From Ruminococcaceae bacterium UBA6416 (GTDB lineage: Bacteria; Bacillota; Clostridia; Oscillospirales; Acutalibacteraceae): a stretch of DNA of 26,032 nucleotides. The first letter of the stretch is position 1. Each line of letters starts with the position of its first letter. Where the stretch lies: positions 1 through 26,032 of the forward strand of contig DJPI01000030.1 in the NCBI GenBank assembly GCA_002438505.1. Direction: 5' to 3'. The position numbers and the translations under genes are program-made. Below are positions 14,624 to 22,342 of the stretch, in pieces. A model generated the notes under the pieces. The model saw only the letters and a list, made by a program, of their open reading frames with translations. It did no database searches and was not told the origin of the DNA.

Positions 14624-16138
14624 TTATTCTTTTTCAACCCAGTTCATGGATCTTTCAACGGCCTTTTTCCAACCGGCATAGATTTTGTTTCTTTCCTCCA
14701 TGCTCATTGTCGGCTCAAAGATCTTGTCAACCTCGCGGTTTTCTTCAATGTCCTCAAGGCTTTCCCAAACACCAACGGCAAGACCGGCAAGGTATGCCGC
14801 GCCGAGAGCGGTTGTCTCAACCGTCTTGGGTCTGTCAACTCTTGTCTGAGCCATGTTGGCCTGAATCTGAAGCATGATGTTGCTGACGGAAGCACCGCCG
14901 TCGACACGCAGGTCTGCAATTTCAATGCCGGAATCGGCACTCATTGCCTCAAGAAGATCCGTCATCTGATAAGTGATGCTTTCAAGAACGGCTCTTGCAA
15001 TATGGGCGCGGTTAACGCCTCTTGTCAGGCCGACAATGCAGCCTCTTGCATACATATCCCAATACGGAGCACCGAGACCGGTGAACGCCGGAACAAGATA
15101 GCAGCCGTTTGCGTTGGGAACACTTTCCGCAAGCTCATCGCAGCGGCGCGGGCTGTCAATGAGCTGAACCTCGTCGCGCAGCCATTTGATAACCGAACCG
15201 GCGTTGAAAGCGCTGCCCTCGATTGAATAAGTTGTTTTTCCGTCAAGGCTCCAGGCAACACCGGTGAGAAGATTGTTCTTTGATTCAACGCGCCTGTCTC
15301 CGGTGTTCATGAGCAGGAAGCAGCCTGTTCCGTAGGTGTTCTTTGCCATTCCGGGCTTGAAGCAAGCCTGACCGAAAAGAGCTGACGGCTGGTCGCCGAT
15401 GGCGCCGCAGATGGGAACGCCCTCAAGCTCCTCAATGCCGATGATTCCGCCCGCAACCCAGCCGTAAACCTGGCTTGAGGGAACAGGGGTCGGAAGAATG
15501 TTCATCGGAATTCCGAGCTTTTCGCAAAGATATTCATCCCAACAGAGCTTGTCAACATCAAAAAGCATTGTTCTTGATGCGTTGGAATAGTCAGTAACAT
15601 GAACTCTTCCGCCGGTAAGATTCCAGATGAGCCACGTTTCAACGGTTCCGAAAAGGAGCTGTCCGGCCTCGGCAAGAGCCTTCACGCCGGGAACATTATC
15701 AAAAATCCACTTGATTTTTGTTGCGGAAAAATAAGCGTCAATGATGAGGCCGGTGTGAGCGGTGATATAATCACACAGTTCCTTGTCCTCTTTGATTTTT
15801 TCACACATATCGGCGGTTCTTCTGCACTGCCAGACAATGGCGTTGTGAACGGGCTTGCCTGTTGCTCTGTCCCAAAGGATGGTTGTTTCGCGCTGATTGG
15901 TGATGCCGATACCGGCAATATCCTTCGCGTCAACCTCACCCGAATTGAGGATTGAGGTGATTGAAGTTATCTGGCTGTAAAGAATTTTGAGCGGATCATG
16001 TTCAACCCAGCCAGCGTTCGGATAAACCTGGTCAAATTCATTTTGAGCCTTGGCAATGATGCTGCCGTGCTTGTCAAAAACAATGGCTCTTGAGCTTGTT
16101 GTGCCCTGGTCAAGGGCAAGTACGTATTTTCCCGGCAT
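14624..16138 (-). CDS. glpK: Glycerol kinase
   Basis: GlpK phosphorylates glycerol to sn-glycerol 3-phosphate with ATP. The 504-residue protein shows the FGGY kinase features: LALDQGTTSSRAIVFD at the N-terminus, GDQPSALFGQ, KNTYGTGCFLLMNTG, TRGVNRAHIARAVLESI and DGGASVSNIM. Many Gram-positive GlpK proteins have a histidine phosphorylated by HPr in the loop between SSQVYG and the GDQ motif; here that loop (WVAGGIIGIEELEGVPICG) has no histidine. The ribosome site is AAGGAGG. It is the first gene of the operon after a leader of about 180 nt. No glpF or glpD/glpO is next to it. Confidence 0.97.
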   Translation of the reverse strand: MPGKYVLALDQGTTSSRAIVFDKHGSIIAKAQNEFDQVYPNAGWVEHDPLKILYSQITSITSILNSGEVDAKDIAGIGITNQRETTILWDRATGKPVHNAIVWQCRRTADMCEKIKEDKELCDYITAHTGLIIDAYFSATKIKWIFDNVPGVKALAEAGQLLFGTVETWLIWNLTGGRVHVTDYSNASRTMLFDVDKLCWDEYLCEKLGIPMNILPTPVPSSQVYGWVAGGIIGIEELEGVPICGAIGDQPSALFGQACFKPGMAKNTYGTGCFLLMNTGDRRVESKNNLLTGVAWSLDGKTTYSIEGSAFNAGSVIKWLRDEVQLIDSPRRCDELAESVPNANGCYLVPAFTGLGAPYWDMYARGCIVGLTRGVNRAHIARAVLESITYQMTDLLEAMSADSGIEIADLRVDGGASVSNIMLQIQANMAQTRVDRPKTVETTALGAAYLAGLAVGVWESLEDIEENREVDKIFEPTMSMEERNKIYAGWKKAVERSMNWVEKE

Positions 16139-16317
16139 TTTCGTATCCTCCTTATAATGAATCGCAAAAGCGACTGATGAACCTGCATAAAAAAAGAACA
16201 GAAAATGCCACCGCCACCGAAGAAGGGCGAACCTTCCCCCTGCGGTGTTTCGATGTGATCATCTCTATTCTCAATTCTCCATAGATTATATCTCACTGAA
16301 TCTATTAAGTTCATTCA
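16139..16317 (-). promoter_or_regulatory. Long structured 5' leader of glpK
   Basis: The predicted start near 16317 leaves about 180 nt before the glpK ATG. This leader can form a nested hairpin (ACCGC/GCGGT outer arms and GAAGG/CCTTC inner arms, roughly 16207-16247) followed within 20 nt by a run of seven T. It also contains purine-rich tandem sequence (GAGAATTGAGAATAGAG). It may be an attenuator, or a dispersed intergenic repeat of the genome; I recognise no named riboswitch. The rest of 16318-16480 holds only the promoter and the esterase terminator. Confidence 0.45.
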
Positions 16318-16323
16318 TGAGTT

Positions 16324-16352
16324 ATTTTACTTCAATCGGGCAGTTTTGTCAA
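16324..16352 (-). promoter_or_regulatory. Promoter of the glpK operon
   Basis: On the minus strand TTGACA (16347-16352), a 17-nt spacer and TAAAAT (16324-16329). No catabolite-response element was identified by eye. Confidence 0.75.
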
Positions 16353-16416
16353 CATTAATCGGAACATTCCCGTTAAAAATTATGATAAAAATCATGTCTC
16401 GTTTCGGCTCAGCGTT

Positions 16417-16471
16417 AAAAACACGCCGCGTTCATCAAGGAGCAACCAACGACCACCTGACAAACGCGGCG
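16417..16471 (-). terminator. Terminator of the esterase gene
   Basis: AACGCGGCG and CGCCGCGTT (16424-16432 with 16463-16471) form a 9-bp stem with a loop of 30 nt. On the minus strand it is followed by TGTTTTT, and it lies about 10 nt past the esterase stop codon. Confidence 0.7.
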
Positions 16472-16480
16472 CAAAACGGT

Positions 16481-17476
16481 TCAGATTACAATGATAAGAC
16501 TGAGCAAACGCTTGATGAAGATGATGAGCATTTGAATGACATTGAGTGATATTTTGTCCTCTCCCCTGTCAAGGCTCTGCGATGAAAGCCAGGAGATGAC
16601 CCCGTTTGGGAAAGCGAGGGAAACGGTTTCGCCGTTTGCGTTGACGGTTTCGCTTGCATAGTAAACCTCGCCGCTTTTCATGAACATATCATAGGTCACG
16701 GCGTCCCAGGTGTTGTGAACATCCGCTGCGTTTTCAACACCCTCGGCGTGATAAAAGGTTGAAAAAACGGTGATTCTGCTCTCCTGCGGAAAAGCGCAGT
16801 TTTTGCTGAAATATCTCCAGTTCGGCTTCACAATGGTGTTGTAATTGAGGGAGATATATTTGTCATTCTTATTGACGAACAGCCAGACCGGCATATTGCC
16901 CATTGATTTAAGCTCGACTCTTGTCGGCTCATAAACGGGAGACATCGGAAAGGCCGCAGCAAAAAATGAGGGATAATGACTTGCCATAATGATTGTCATT
17001 TTTCCGCCCATTGAATAGCCGCCGATATAAATCCGGGTTGTGTCAACCGTATCTTTGTTAAGCTGAATAAAGCTGTCAATGGTGTTTTTGAGCGCGTTTC
17101 TGCGTTCGGCGCCCCACGCAACGGGATTGAGTCCGCCGGTCGGGCAGCGCGGAAGAAGAAGATATGCGCCCTCGGTACCCTTGAAGCGCTTCTGATACTC
17201 CTCGCTTGACCAGTTGTAAATGCAGCTGTTCCTCACCTGATGGCCGGGATATTCGCCGGAAGCATTTCCGTGGAGCCAAACAACAAGCGGATATTTCGTG
17301 CTGTCATTTTCATTCTTCACAGGTGAGTAGTAGACATAATCAAGGTTCGCCTTTCCGTCTTTGAACTGAGAGACCATTGCGTCCATTCCGTCATTGATGC
17401 TGACGGCAGAGGATGAAAACGCAAAAAGCGCAAAAAGCGCGCAGACAAAGCAAAAAAGAGCCGCTGTTTTCTTCAT
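16481..17476 (-). CDS. Secreted alpha/beta-hydrolase esterase (depolymerase-like)
   Basis: The 331-residue protein has a signal peptide (MKKTAALFCFVCALFALFAFSSSA) and an esterase/PHB-depolymerase-like alpha/beta-hydrolase domain: LVVWLHGNASG (oxyanion region), the nucleophile elbow GGYSMGGK, and a likely catalytic histidine in DVHNTWD. The C-terminus is a basic, very hydrophobic helix (IQMLIIFIKRLLSLIIVI). I use the ATG at 17474-17476, because GGAGG lies 8 nt upstream; the frame upstream to 17509 has no ribosome site. It is a single-gene unit with its own promoter and terminator. The substrate is unknown; feruloyl- or acetyl-esters of plant or host glycans are possible. Confidence 0.88.
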   Translation of the reverse strand: MKKTAALFCFVCALFALFAFSSSAVSINDGMDAMVSQFKDGKANLDYVYYSPVKNENDSTKYPLVVWLHGNASGEYPGHQVRNSCIYNWSSEEYQKRFKGTEGAYLLLPRCPTGGLNPVAWGAERRNALKNTIDSFIQLNKDTVDTTRIYIGGYSMGGKMTIIMASHYPSFFAAAFPMSPVYEPTRVELKSMGNMPVWLFVNKNDKYISLNYNTIVKPNWRYFSKNCAFPQESRITVFSTFYHAEGVENAADVHNTWDAVTYDMFMKSGEVYYASETVNANGETVSLAFPNGVISWLSSQSLDRGEDKISLNVIQMLIIFIKRLLSLIIVI

Positions 17477-17528
17477 TAATGTTACCTCCTTGAGTTTGCG
17501 TAACCGCACACTGAACGGTTGCTAATTG

Positions 17529-17557
17529 ATTGTACTATATTGTTCACAATTTGTCAA
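17529..17557 (-). promoter_or_regulatory. Promoter of the esterase gene
   Basis: Minus-strand TTGACA (17552-17557), 17-nt spacer, TACAAT (17529-17534). The leader has a short ACCG/CGGT hairpin before the ribosome site. Confidence 0.85.
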
Positions 17558-17709
17558 CATTTTGATTTCGTTTTCAGCCCGGAACGCAGCGGTTGTTTTT
17601 GTGCTATCCTTTGACTTAATGCCTTCACTAAAACGGGTCGCATCCGTTTGAAATGCGGATTAAAAAATATGCCCGCACCGCACCGCCGCACATTGTGCTT
17701 GAAAACCGC

Positions 17710-17738
17710 TTGACAAAAGCCTGACGGACGAATAATAT
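17710..17738 (+). promoter_or_regulatory. Promoter of fhs
   Basis: TTGACA (17710-17715), 17-nt spacer, TAATAT (17733-17738). The 150 nt upstream hold only a weak ATCCG/CGGAT hairpin; no tetrahydrofolate riboswitch was recognised. Confidence 0.8.
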
Positions 17739-17772
17739 AGAAACAGTATAAAACATAAAGAGGGCGTTAAAA

Positions 17773-19449
17773 ATGGGTTATTTGTCAGACATTGAAATTG
17801 CACAAAGCTGCAAAATGAAGCCGATTACAGAAATTGCAAAATCGGCCGGCATTGATGAAAAATATATTGAGCAATACGGCCGCTATAAGGCCAAGATCGA
17901 TCTTTCAATATTAAATGAGAACAAAAACAAGGACGGAAGGCTTGTCCTTGTGACGGCAATCACCCCCACCCCGGCCGGCGAGGGAAAAACAACAACAACA
18001 GTCGGCCTTGCCGATGGGCTGAAAAAGCTCGGAAAAAGCGTTGTTGCCGCACTCAGGGAGCCGTCGCTCGGCCCCGTTTTCGGAATCAAGGGCGGCGCGG
18101 CCGGCGGCGGATTTGCACAGGTTGTTCCGATGGAGGACATCAACCTCCATTTTACCGGTGACTTCCACGCAATCGGCGCAGCGAACAACCTCCTTGCCGC
18201 AATGCTTGACAACCATATTAAACAAGGCAACGAGCTTGGCATTGACGTCCGCAGAATCACATGGAAGCGCTGCGTTGACATGAATGACCGCCAGCTGAGG
18301 AACATTACCGATGGCCTCGGCGGCGTTGCAAACGGTGTTCCGCGTGAGGACGGCTTTGACATCACCGTTGCAAGCGAGATTATGGCCGTGCTCTGCCTTT
18401 CGAGTTCAATTCCCGATCTCAAAAGCCGCCTTTCAAAAATCATTGTCGGTTACACATTTGAAAACAAGCCCGTGACCTGCGCCGACCTCAAAGCTCAAGG
18501 CGCAATGGCTGCGCTGCTCAAAGACGCGCTTAAGCCGAACCTTGTTCAAACGCTTGAGGGTACCCCGGCGCTTGTTCACGGCGGCCCGTTTGCAAACATT
18601 GCCCACGGCTGCAACAGTGTCATCGCAACAAAGCTTGCGCTGAAGCTTGGTGATTACGCCGTTACGGAGGCGGGCTTTGGTGCCGACCTCGGAGCGGAAA
18701 AGTTTTTGGACATCAAATGCCGCGCGGCCGGGCTCACTCCTTCGGCGGTTGTTGTTGTTGCAACCATTCGCGCGCTTAAAATGCACGGCGGACTCGACAA
18801 AAAAAGTCTTGACGCAGAAAATCTTTCCGCACTCGAAAAAGGTGTTCCGAATCTTCTGCGCCACGTTTCAAACATCAAAAATGTCTATAAGCTCCCCTGC
18901 GTTGTTGCGGTCAACCGCTTCCCTGCCGACACAGACCGTGAAATTGAGTTCATTATTGAAAAATGCAAAGCGCTCGGCGTGAATGTTGTTCTTTCCACCG
19001 TTTGGGCAGACGGCGGAAAGGGCGCTGAAGCGCTTGCAAAAGAAGTTATCAGGCTTTGCGAGGAGGAAAAAGGCGACTTCACTTTCTGCTATGACATTGA
19101 CCTTTCAATCGAGAAAAAAATTGAGGCCGTTGTTCAAAAAATCTATGGCGGAAAGGGCGTAAGCTTTACACCAACGGCGCAAAAACAGATTGAAAAGCTG
19201 ACCGCGCTCAGCTTTGGAAATTGTCCGGTCTGCATTGCAAAAACACAGTACAGCTTTTCGGACGACCCGTCTCTCCTTGGCGCACCGGAGGGCTTCACCG
19301 TAACAGTCAGAAACGTGAAAATTTCCGCCGGAGCCGGTTTTGTTGTTGTCCTCACCGGTGACATTATGACAATGCCCGGGCTTCCGAAGCACCCGGCCGC
19401 GGAAAAAATCGACGTTGACGAAACCGGAAAAATTTCCGGCCTGTTCTGA
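17773..19449 (+). CDS. fhs: Formate-tetrahydrofolate ligase
   Basis: Fhs joins formate to tetrahydrofolate using ATP, giving 10-formyl-THF for purine synthesis and, in acetogens, the methyl branch of the Wood-Ljungdahl pathway. The 558-residue length is standard. Visible are the P-loop TPTPAGEGKTTTTVGL (about residues 60-75), the REPSLGPVFGIKGGAAGGG block, EAGFGADLGAEKF and the C-terminal TGDIMTMPGLPKHPAAEKID. It has its own promoter and is followed after one base by the glycosylase gene. No other Wood-Ljungdahl gene lies in the window, so an acetogenic role cannot be claimed. Confidence 0.98.
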   Translation: MGYLSDIEIAQSCKMKPITEIAKSAGIDEKYIEQYGRYKAKIDLSILNENKNKDGRLVLVTAITPTPAGEGKTTTTVGLADGLKKLGKSVVAALREPSLGPVFGIKGGAAGGGFAQVVPMEDINLHFTGDFHAIGAANNLLAAMLDNHIKQGNELGIDVRRITWKRCVDMNDRQLRNITDGLGGVANGVPREDGFDITVASEIMAVLCLSSSIPDLKSRLSKIIVGYTFENKPVTCADLKAQGAMAALLKDALKPNLVQTLEGTPALVHGGPFANIAHGCNSVIATKLALKLGDYAVTEAGFGADLGAEKFLDIKCRAAGLTPSAVVVVATIRALKMHGGLDKKSLDAENLSALEKGVPNLLRHVSNIKNVYKLPCVVAVNRFPADTDREIEFIIEKCKALGVNVVLSTVWADGGKGAEALAKEVIRLCEEEKGDFTFCYDIDLSIEKKIEAVVQKIYGGKGVSFTPTAQKQIEKLTALSFGNCPVCIAKTQYSFSDDPSLLGAPEGFTVTVRNVKISAGAGFVVVLTGDIMTMPGLPKHPAAEKIDVDETGKISGLF

Positions 19450-19450
19450 T

Positions 19451-19942
19451 ATGAGTGAGGAAATGCACATCAGTCACCCAATACCGCCGGTCTGGAACAA
19501 AAACAGCCGCGTTCTCATTCTCGGCTCCTTTCCCTCGGTAAAATCAAGGGAAAACTGCTTCTTTTACGGCCACAGGCAAAATCGCTTTTGGAAAGTTTTG
19601 GCCGCCGTTTTTGACCTTCCTGTTCCGGAAACAATCGAGGAAAAAAAGCAGCTTCTGCTTGAAAACAACATTGCCCTTTGGGATGTTATTGCCTCATGTG
19701 ACATTACCGGTTCGGCAGACAGCTCGATAAGGAACGTAAAGCCTAACGATATCCTCCCTATTATAATGAAAAGCGAAATCACCGCGGTTTTTGTTAACGG
19801 AAACACAGCCGCAAAGCTTTATGAAAAGTATCTTTTTCCAAAAACAAAAATCAAAGCAACCGTCCTCCCCTCAACAAGTCCGGCAAACGCAAGGTTTACA
19901 CTTGAAATGCTTGCAGAAAAATGGAGTGTTATAAAATTATAG
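19451..19942 (+). CDS. DNA-deoxyinosine glycosylase (MUG-like uracil-DNA glycosylase superfamily)
   Basis: The 163-residue protein matches the DNA-deoxyinosine (hypoxanthine) glycosylase family, which removes deaminated adenine from DNA in base-excision repair. Markers are RVLILGSFPSVKSR, FFYGHRQNRFWKVL, ALWDVIASCDITGSADSSI and the C-terminal LPSTSPANARFT. The ATG at 19451 is 1 nt after the fhs stop and has no good ribosome site, so translation is probably coupled to fhs. A second ATG at 19463 is possible. No clear terminator follows before the htpG promoter. Confidence 0.88.
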   Translation: MSEEMHISHPIPPVWNKNSRVLILGSFPSVKSRENCFFYGHRQNRFWKVLAAVFDLPVPETIEEKKQLLLENNIALWDVIASCDITGSADSSIRNVKPNDILPIIMKSEITAVFVNGNTAAKLYEKYLFPKTKIKATVLPSTSPANARFTLEMLAEKWSVIKL

Positions 19943-19997
19943 CTCTTTGCGGATTTTTAAAAATTCATAATGCAAACAATTTTCTCTCATTTTTCCC

Positions 19998-20025
19998 TTG
20001 ACAAACGGATATTTATGACTATAAT
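19998..20025 (+). promoter_or_regulatory. Promoter of htpG
   Basis: TTGACA (19998-20003), 16-nt spacer and TATAAT (20020-20025), both boxes perfect. It is directly followed by the CIRCE operator. Confidence 0.9.
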
Positions 20026-20029
20026 AGTT

Positions 20030-20056
20030 TTAGCACTCGGAAGCATAGAGTGCTAA
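20030..20056 (+). promoter_or_regulatory. CIRCE element (HrcA operator)
   Basis: TTAGCACTC (20030-20038), nine spacer bases and GAGTGCTAA (20048-20056) are an exact CIRCE match. It covers the predicted start region (about 20032), where bound HrcA would block transcription and release on heat stress. hrcA itself is not in the window. Confidence 0.97.
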
Positions 20057-20123
20057 AACTATTTTTTATTATTCTTTCCGCCGGTGCTTTTCCGGCAGCA
20101 ACATAAAACAGGAGTGATTTTTA

Positions 20124-22001
20124 ATGGCAAAAAAACAGTTTAAAGCTGAATCAAAAAAACTTCTTGATATGATGGTAAATTCCATCTATACCAACAAGGA
20201 CATCTTTCTGCGTGAGCTTATCTCCAATGCGAGCGATGCGCTCGATAAGCTCTATTACAACTCGCTTTCCGATAACGACTCCGGTCTTTCAAGAAACGAT
20301 TATAAAATCCAGATTGAGCTTGACAAGGAAAGCAGAACGCTCAAAATTTCCGATAACGGCTGCGGTATGGACGCAAAGGAGCTTGAAAGCAACCTCGGTA
20401 CCATTGCAAAAAGCGGCTCGCTCGATTTCAAAAAGGGTGCCGAAAAAGGCAAGGATGTTGAAATTATCGGCCAGTTCGGCGTTGGTTTTTACTCCGCCTT
20501 CATGGTCAGCGATGAAGTTACCGTTGAAAGCCGTCCGCATGGCGCAAACGAGGCTTTTTGCTGGAAGTCAAGCGGCGTTGACGGCTACACTGTAACGCCT
20601 TGCGAAAAGGAAACCGCCGGAACAACCGTAACGCTCAAGATTAAAGAAAACACCGAAAACGAAAACTTTGACAAGTACCTTGACCCCTATACTATTAAAG
20701 ATATCGTTTCAAAGTATTCCGATTACATCCGCTATCCCATTATGATGGACATGGAAACATCAAAGCTCAAGGAGGGCACAACGGACGAATATGAAACCGT
20801 TACCGAGCCGACTCAGCTCAACAGCATGGTTCCCCTCTGGAGAAAAAACAAGAACGAGATTAAAAAAGAGGATTATGACAACTTCTATAAATCAAAGTTC
20901 TATGACTATGAAGATCCGCTTTTGACAATTCATTCAAAAACCGAGGGTCAAATTTCATATGACGCACTGCTTTATATTCCGGCTCACGCTTCATATGACT
21001 ATTACTCAAAGGAATTTGAAAAAGGCTTGCAGCTTTATTCAAACGGTGTTCTCATCATGGACAAATGCGCCGACCTGCTTCCCGATTACTTCAGCTTTGT
21101 CAAGGGTCTTGTTGATTCGGCAGATTTGACGCTGAACATCTCCCGCGAAACCCTCCAGCAGGATCATCTTCTCAAAATTATTGCAAAGAATCTTGAAAAG
21201 AAAATCAAGTCCGAGCTTGAAAAGCTGCTCAAAAACAAGCGTGAGGACTATGAAAAGTTCTATAACGCATTTGGACTTCAGCTCAAATTCGGAATCTACA
21301 ACGGCTTCGGTGTTCGCAAGGACGTCCTCAAAGACCTTGTTATGTTCTATTCCTCAAGCGAGAAAAAGCTTGTTACGCTCAAAGAGTATGTTTCAAGAAT
21401 GAAAGAGGAACAGAAGACGATTTACTATGCCTGCGGCGAAACAACCGACAAAATTGATATGCTGCCCCAGGCGGACGCGGTCAAGGCAAAGGGCTTTGAA
21501 ATTCTCTACTGCACCGCCGATGTTGACGAATTTGCAATCCAGATGCTGCGTGAATATGACGGCAAAACCTTCACAAACATCTGCGCCGACAAGCTTGACC
21601 TTGACACCGAGGAGGAAAAGAAGGCGCTCGAAACCGAAAACAAGGATTCAACCGAGCTTCTTGACGCAATCAAAGCCGCTCTTGACGGAAAGGTTTCCGT
21701 TGTCCGCTTCACAAACAAGCTTCATGAGCACCCGGTCTGCCTGACAAGCGAGGGTATGCTTTCGCTTGAGATGGAAAAGGTTCTCAACTCGATGCCAAAC
21801 GGAAGCTCAATGAAAGCCGAGCTTGCGCTTGAAATCAACCGCAACCACCCGATTGCCGAAAAGCTCAAAACGCTCTTTGAAACAGACAAGGACAAGCTTT
21901 CAAAATACGCAAAAATTCTTTATGCCGAAGCTTGCCTCATCAGCGGAAAGAGCATTGAAAACCCGGCTGAGTTCAGCGAGCTTGTTTGCGAATTGATGTA
22001 A
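20124..22001 (+). CDS. htpG: Molecular chaperone HtpG (bacterial Hsp90)
   Basis: HtpG is an ATP-dependent homodimeric chaperone of the cytoplasm. The 625-residue protein has the N-terminal GHKL ATPase domain with ELISNASDALDKL, DNGCGM, GTIAKSGS and GQFGVGFYSAFMV, the middle domain with SADLTLNISRETLQQDHLLK, and the dimerising C-terminal domain. All ATPase motifs are intact and the length is normal. Ribosome site AGGAGTG precedes the ATG. It is a single-gene unit under a CIRCE-bearing promoter. No strong terminator is seen before the small RNA promoter at 22018. Confidence 0.98.
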   Translation: MAKKQFKAESKKLLDMMVNSIYTNKDIFLRELISNASDALDKLYYNSLSDNDSGLSRNDYKIQIELDKESRTLKISDNGCGMDAKELESNLGTIAKSGSLDFKKGAEKGKDVEIIGQFGVGFYSAFMVSDEVTVESRPHGANEAFCWKSSGVDGYTVTPCEKETAGTTVTLKIKENTENENFDKYLDPYTIKDIVSKYSDYIRYPIMMDMETSKLKEGTTDEYETVTEPTQLNSMVPLWRKNKNEIKKEDYDNFYKSKFYDYEDPLLTIHSKTEGQISYDALLYIPAHASYDYYSKEFEKGLQLYSNGVLIMDKCADLLPDYFSFVKGLVDSADLTLNISRETLQQDHLLKIIAKNLEKKIKSELEKLLKNKREDYEKFYNAFGLQLKFGIYNGFGVRKDVLKDLVMFYSSSEKKLVTLKEYVSRMKEEQKTIYYACGETTDKIDMLPQADAVKAKGFEILYCTADVDEFAIQMLREYDGKTFTNICADKLDLDTEEEKKALETENKDSTELLDAIKAALDGKVSVVRFTNKLHEHPVCLTSEGMLSLEMEKVLNSMPNGSSMKAELALEINRNHPIAEKLKTLFETDKDKLSKYAKILYAEACLISGKSIENPAEFSELVCELM

Positions 22002-22005
22002 AAAC

Positions 22006-22084
22006 AAACCCGGCCGCTTGACAAATATCAAACAGTCGGGTATAATATGAATAAAGAGGGTGCCGCAGTAAGCGGTTGCTCCGA
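22006..22084 (+). repeat. 79-nt direct repeat, copy A (promoter plus sRNA 5' half)
   Basis: This segment is repeated at 22343-22421 with two mismatches in 79 positions. It contains the complete promoter and the conserved 5' part of the small RNA; the sequences diverge after it, but both copies then have a similar terminator. Confidence 0.95.
22018..22046 (+). promoter_or_regulatory. Consensus promoter of sRNA 2A
   Basis: TTGACA (22018-22023), 17-nt spacer and TATAAT (22041-22046), a perfect sigma-A match. Confidence 0.93.
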
Positions 22085-22138
22085 TTATTGGTTATTTCAA
22101 AGAAACACCGCTAACTGGAACCGGCGGTGTTTCTTACG
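22053..22138 (+). ncRNA. Antitoxin-like small RNA 2A, convergent to peptide 2
   Basis: A perfect promoter and the hairpin terminator at 22100-22135 define an RNA of about 85 nt. Its 5' part holds GGGTGCCG, GCAGTAA and GCGGTTGCTCC (22058-22082), the same layout as the small RNA at 9505-9591. It converges on the 32-aa peptide gene, and the two transcripts overlap across the terminator. No ribosome site or reading frame of note lies inside. Confidence 0.8.
22100..22135. terminator. Bidirectional terminator between sRNA 2A and peptide 2
   Basis: AAGAAACACCGC (22100-22111) pairs with GCGGTGTTTCTT (22124-22135). T-rich arms on both strands let it end both convergent transcripts. Confidence 0.85.
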
Positions 22139-22150
22139 TTTTATGTAAGA

Positions 22151-22249
22151 TTACTTCTTGTTAACGAAAATCGTGTAACAAAGAGAGATAACTTCGACAA
22201 GCAGCGAAAGAATCGCAACAACTAAGCTGATTAAAGCAAAGTCTGCCAT
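22151..22249 (-). CDS. 32-aa hydrophobic peptide, type I toxin-like
   Basis: The minus strand encodes a 32-residue peptide that starts MADFALISLVVAILSLL and ends IFVNKK: one long membrane helix with a short lysine tail. This resembles small holin-like/Fst-like type I toxins in size and layout, without a family match I can prove. It has a very strong ribosome site (GAGGAGG, 7 nt before the ATG), its own promoter and a convergent small RNA sharing its terminator. The gene is too short for ordinary gene calling. Toxicity is inference. Confidence 0.75.
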   Translation of the reverse strand: MADFALISLVVAILSLLVEVISLCYTIFVNKK

Positions 22250-22257
22250 GTTATCAC

Positions 22258-22273
22258 CTCCTCTTGCGAGGAG
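22258..22273 (-). promoter_or_regulatory. Ribosome-site-hiding hairpin of peptide 2
   Basis: On the minus strand CTCCTC pairs perfectly with GAGGAG around a GCAA (GNRA-type) tetraloop. The second arm is part of the ribosome site. It is the counterpart of the hairpin at 9374-9390, with a different sequence. Confidence 0.75.
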
Positions 22274-22302
22274 CAAACCGCCTACCGTTTTATTACGGCA
22301 CC
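22270..22302 (-). promoter_or_regulatory. Leader motif of peptide mRNA 2 (shared with sRNA 2A/2B)
   Basis: The minus-strand leader carries GGTGCCG, a short inserted CCG/CGG hairpin, then GCGGTTTGCTCC. The small RNAs 2A and 2B have GGTGCCG and GCGGTTGCTCC separated by only a few bases. The same relation is seen at the 9.3-kb locus. Confidence 0.7.
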
Positions 22303-22308
22303 AAAGCT

Positions 22309-22337
22309 ATGGTAACATGATTGTCAAATTTTGTCAA
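22309..22337 (-). promoter_or_regulatory. Promoter of the 32-aa peptide mRNA
   Basis: Minus-strand TTGACA (22332-22337), 17-nt spacer and TACCAT (22309-22314). The -10 box is weaker than those of the small RNAs. Confidence 0.7.
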
Positions 22338-22342
22338 TGGCA

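Noticed and set aside
14621..15226. 201-codon plus-strand frame within glpK
   Set aside because: It lies antisense to strongly conserved glycerol kinase motifs and has no ribosome site or recognisable domain.
17560..17772. Tetrahydrofolate riboswitch before fhs
   Set aside because: Only a weak 5-bp hairpin is present; none of the conserved THF aptamer segments could be recognised.
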